11,926 nt of DNA from CAZDME01 sp964506785 [NCBI: uncultured bacterium] (GTDB taxonomy: Bacteria; CAZDME01; JAYEMH01). The translations under genes and the position numbers were made by a program. The stretch is taken from positions 1 through 11,926 of the forward strand of contig CAZDME010000043.1 of NCBI GenBank assembly GCA_964506785.1. The letters are read 5' to 3'. Shown here piece after piece: positions 10,911 through 11,926 of the stretch; the stretch's first letter is position 1; each line of letters opens with the position of its first letter. The notes beneath the pieces are model-generated. The model worked only from the letters and a program-made list of their open reading frames with translations. It did not search any database and was not told the DNA's origin.

Positions 10911-11782
10911 TCCAAATTCAAGGACTGCTCGCGGAGTTTCTCTAATTCCGCCTTAATTTTAATGGCGCTCCTGGATATATTAACTTCGCCCGCTTTATCG
11001 TTTAAGGTGTTTATTTCCCGGTGGAGCTCCTGAAGAAAAAAATCGATATTTTTGCCGCTGGCCTCTTTCAAGATAAGCTGATGCAAAGATTTGAGATGGC
11101 TCCTAAAACGGACTGTCTCTTCGGTAAAATCGGAACGGATAAGACTAAAGGCTATCTCTTTATCCAGACGCTCCCGGTCAATTTTTTTGTCCATCTGAAT
11201 CTCGCGCAAGCGCTCTTTGAACCTCTTCCTTAATTTCACCCGGCAGGCGGGGAGGAACTGCTGAATCCTCGAAAGCTCTTTATCGATAAGACGGAGACGG
11301 CCCTTGATATCCTTCTCGATACGCCTTCCTTCTTCCTTGCGGGAAGAAATTAAATTATCAAGCGCTTTCTTCAAGGCCCGATGAATGATTAATTTGCCTT
11401 TTCTTTCTCTGTCCGGTGAGGAACTGAAATAAAGAACTCCGGGAAAATTGATAACTGCCTCCAAAGGGATTTGAGAAGAAACCTTAAATTCTCTTTGAAG
11501 TTTTTTTAACTTTTTCCCTAAGGATTGAACCAATTCTTTATTTAATTTGAGCTCACCCAATCCCGAGACACGATTCTCCCAATAAAGGTTTAGAAAAACC
11601 ATGCCCCTTTTTATTCTTTTTCTTATCTCTTTTTTCAGCTCAGGCTCAAGCGAGGATAATTCCCGGGGAAGATTGAGCTTGGAATCGAAAAAACGGTGGT
11701 TGACTGATTTTAGCTCAAGTCGTATCTCACCAAGATTCGAACGGATATTTGCTTCACCATAGCCGGTCATACTTCGTAACAT
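10907..11782 (-). CDS. yicC: YicC/YloC-family endoribonuclease
   Basis: The 291-residue protein begins MLRSMTGYGEA and continues with ELKSVNHRFFDSKLNLPREL, the family N-terminal signature. A long charged helical middle follows, and it ends with FFLQELHREINTLNDKA and ELEKLREQSLNLE, the conserved C-terminal domain. E. coli YicC is reported to be an endoribonuclease; the family forms oligomeric rings. Length matches the family. The start is supported by AGGAGG at 11798-11793, ten bases upstream, and by a strong promoter. It is the first gene of the nine-gene operon and overlaps gmk by four bases. Confidence 0.95.
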   Translation of the reverse strand: MLRSMTGYGEANIRSNLGEIRLELKSVNHRFFDSKLNLPRELSSLEPELKKEIRKRIKRGMVFLNLYWENRVSGLGELKLNKELVQSLGKKLKKLQREFKVSSQIPLEAVINFPGVLYFSSSPDRERKGKLIIHRALKKALDNLISSRKEEGRRIEKDIKGRLRLIDKELSRIQQFLPACRVKLRKRFKERLREIQMDKKIDRERLDKEIAFSLIRSDFTEETVRFRSHLKSLHQLILKEASGKNIDFFLQELHREINTLNDKAGEVNISRSAIKIKAELEKLREQSLNLE

Positions 11783-11792
11783 AAAGGCTATA

Positions 11793-11798
11793 CCTCCT
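11793..11798 (-). promoter_or_regulatory. AGGAGG ribosome binding site of yicC
   Basis: A full AGGAGG lies ten bases before the ATG at 11782, slightly long spacing but the strongest Shine-Dalgarno in the window. It decides for MLRSMTGYG over the next Met, four codons later. Confidence 0.8.
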
Positions 11799-11829
11799 AT
11801 GTATATAGTTTCGATAGAGGGAACTTATA

Positions 11830-11858
11830 AGTGTAACCTAAATTGAAAGGTTTGTCAA
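11830..11858 (-). promoter_or_regulatory. Sigma70-like promoter of the yicC-rdgB operon
   Basis: On the minus strand TTGACA (11858-11853) and TACACT (11835-11830) are separated by 17 bp. Transcription would start near 11823, leaving a leader of about 40 nt that includes AGGAGG. The -35 lies within an 11-bp word repeated once further upstream. Confidence 0.8.
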
Positions 11859-11881
11859 GTGCGACTGCCGGGTTTGTCAAG
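11849..11881. repeat. Direct repeat around the -35 of the yicC promoter
   Basis: The 11-mer ggtttgtcaag (minus strand CTTGACAAACC) occurs at 11849-11859 and 11871-11881, identical and 22 bp apart, about two helical turns. The inner copy contains the -35 hexamer. It could be a pair of regulator sites or a duplication at an insertion boundary. Confidence 0.6.
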
Positions 11882-11926
11882 CCAAAATAGAAATGTCGTA
11901 TTGTTACCAAAATAGAAATGTCGTAT
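11882..11926. repeat. Two identical 20-bp repeats at the right edge
   Basis: Identical 20-mers beginning ccaaaatagaaatgtc occupy 11882-11901 and 11907-11926, separated by tgtta (period 25), and the second runs to the last base of the window. Preceded by TGTCAAG, this looks like the subterminal repeats at the end of an insertion sequence, but no transposase gene is visible, so this is only a suggestion. Confidence 0.6.

Noticed and set aside
11882-11926. CRISPR array from repeated 20-mers
   Set aside because: The spacer is only 5 bp and there are only two copies; it does not fit repeat-spacer architecture.

Overview
The window reads as a chromosomal segment of a diderm bacterium of moderate GC content. 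An AsmA-family envelope protein argues for an outer membrane. The style of the region (tRNA-associated small GIY-YIG ORF, perfect short-loop palindromes, short diverged tandem repeats between genes, B12-binding radical SAM protein) resembles candidate-phylum genomes of the Omnitrophota type. That placement is a guess from style, not from a marker gene.

Left part (1-1020), all on the minus strand: an edge-truncated hypothetical CDS, tRNA-His(GTG), tRNA-Arg(TCT), a small GIY-YIG nuclease gene whose stop codon lies inside tRNA-Arg, and upstream of it a broken second copy of the 5' half of that tRNA, broken by a palindromic insert. Both tRNAs encode CCA, and both CCA ends form the first bases of a perfect palindrome.

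Middle (1021-5814), plus strand: a B12-binding/radical SAM gene behind an extended -10 promoter, a possible 53-codon ORF, then tRNA-Pro(TGG) on the minus strand. tRNA-Pro is back to back with a 926-residue AsmA-like gene, each with its own sigma70-like promoter. The AsmA promoter sits so close to the ATG that the message looks leaderless.

Right part (5829-11782), minus strand: one tightly packed housekeeping operon, read from the right as yicC-gmk-rpoZ-coaC-coaB-fumarase alpha-fumarase beta-rph-rdgB, with overlaps or short gaps except one. It starts from a clear TTGACA-N17-TACACT promoter and a strong AGGAGG ribosome binding site. The genes cover RNA processing (YicC, RNase PH), nucleotide metabolism (Gmk, RdgB), RNA polymerase omega, two coenzyme A steps and a class I fumarase. 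The exception is the 353-bp spacer between coaC and coaB, domains usually fused in one protein. It is filled by a compound palindrome and bounded by near-identical 14-bp repeats, suggesting an insertion between the two domains. CoaC also lacks the usual catalytic Cys and active-site Asn. The extreme right edge carries two identical 20-bp repeats, possibly the end of an insertion sequence.

I found no CRISPR array, rRNA or complete transposase gene. The most notable items are the tRNA-Arg/GIY-YIG arrangement and the split, atypical CoaC/CoaB pair.
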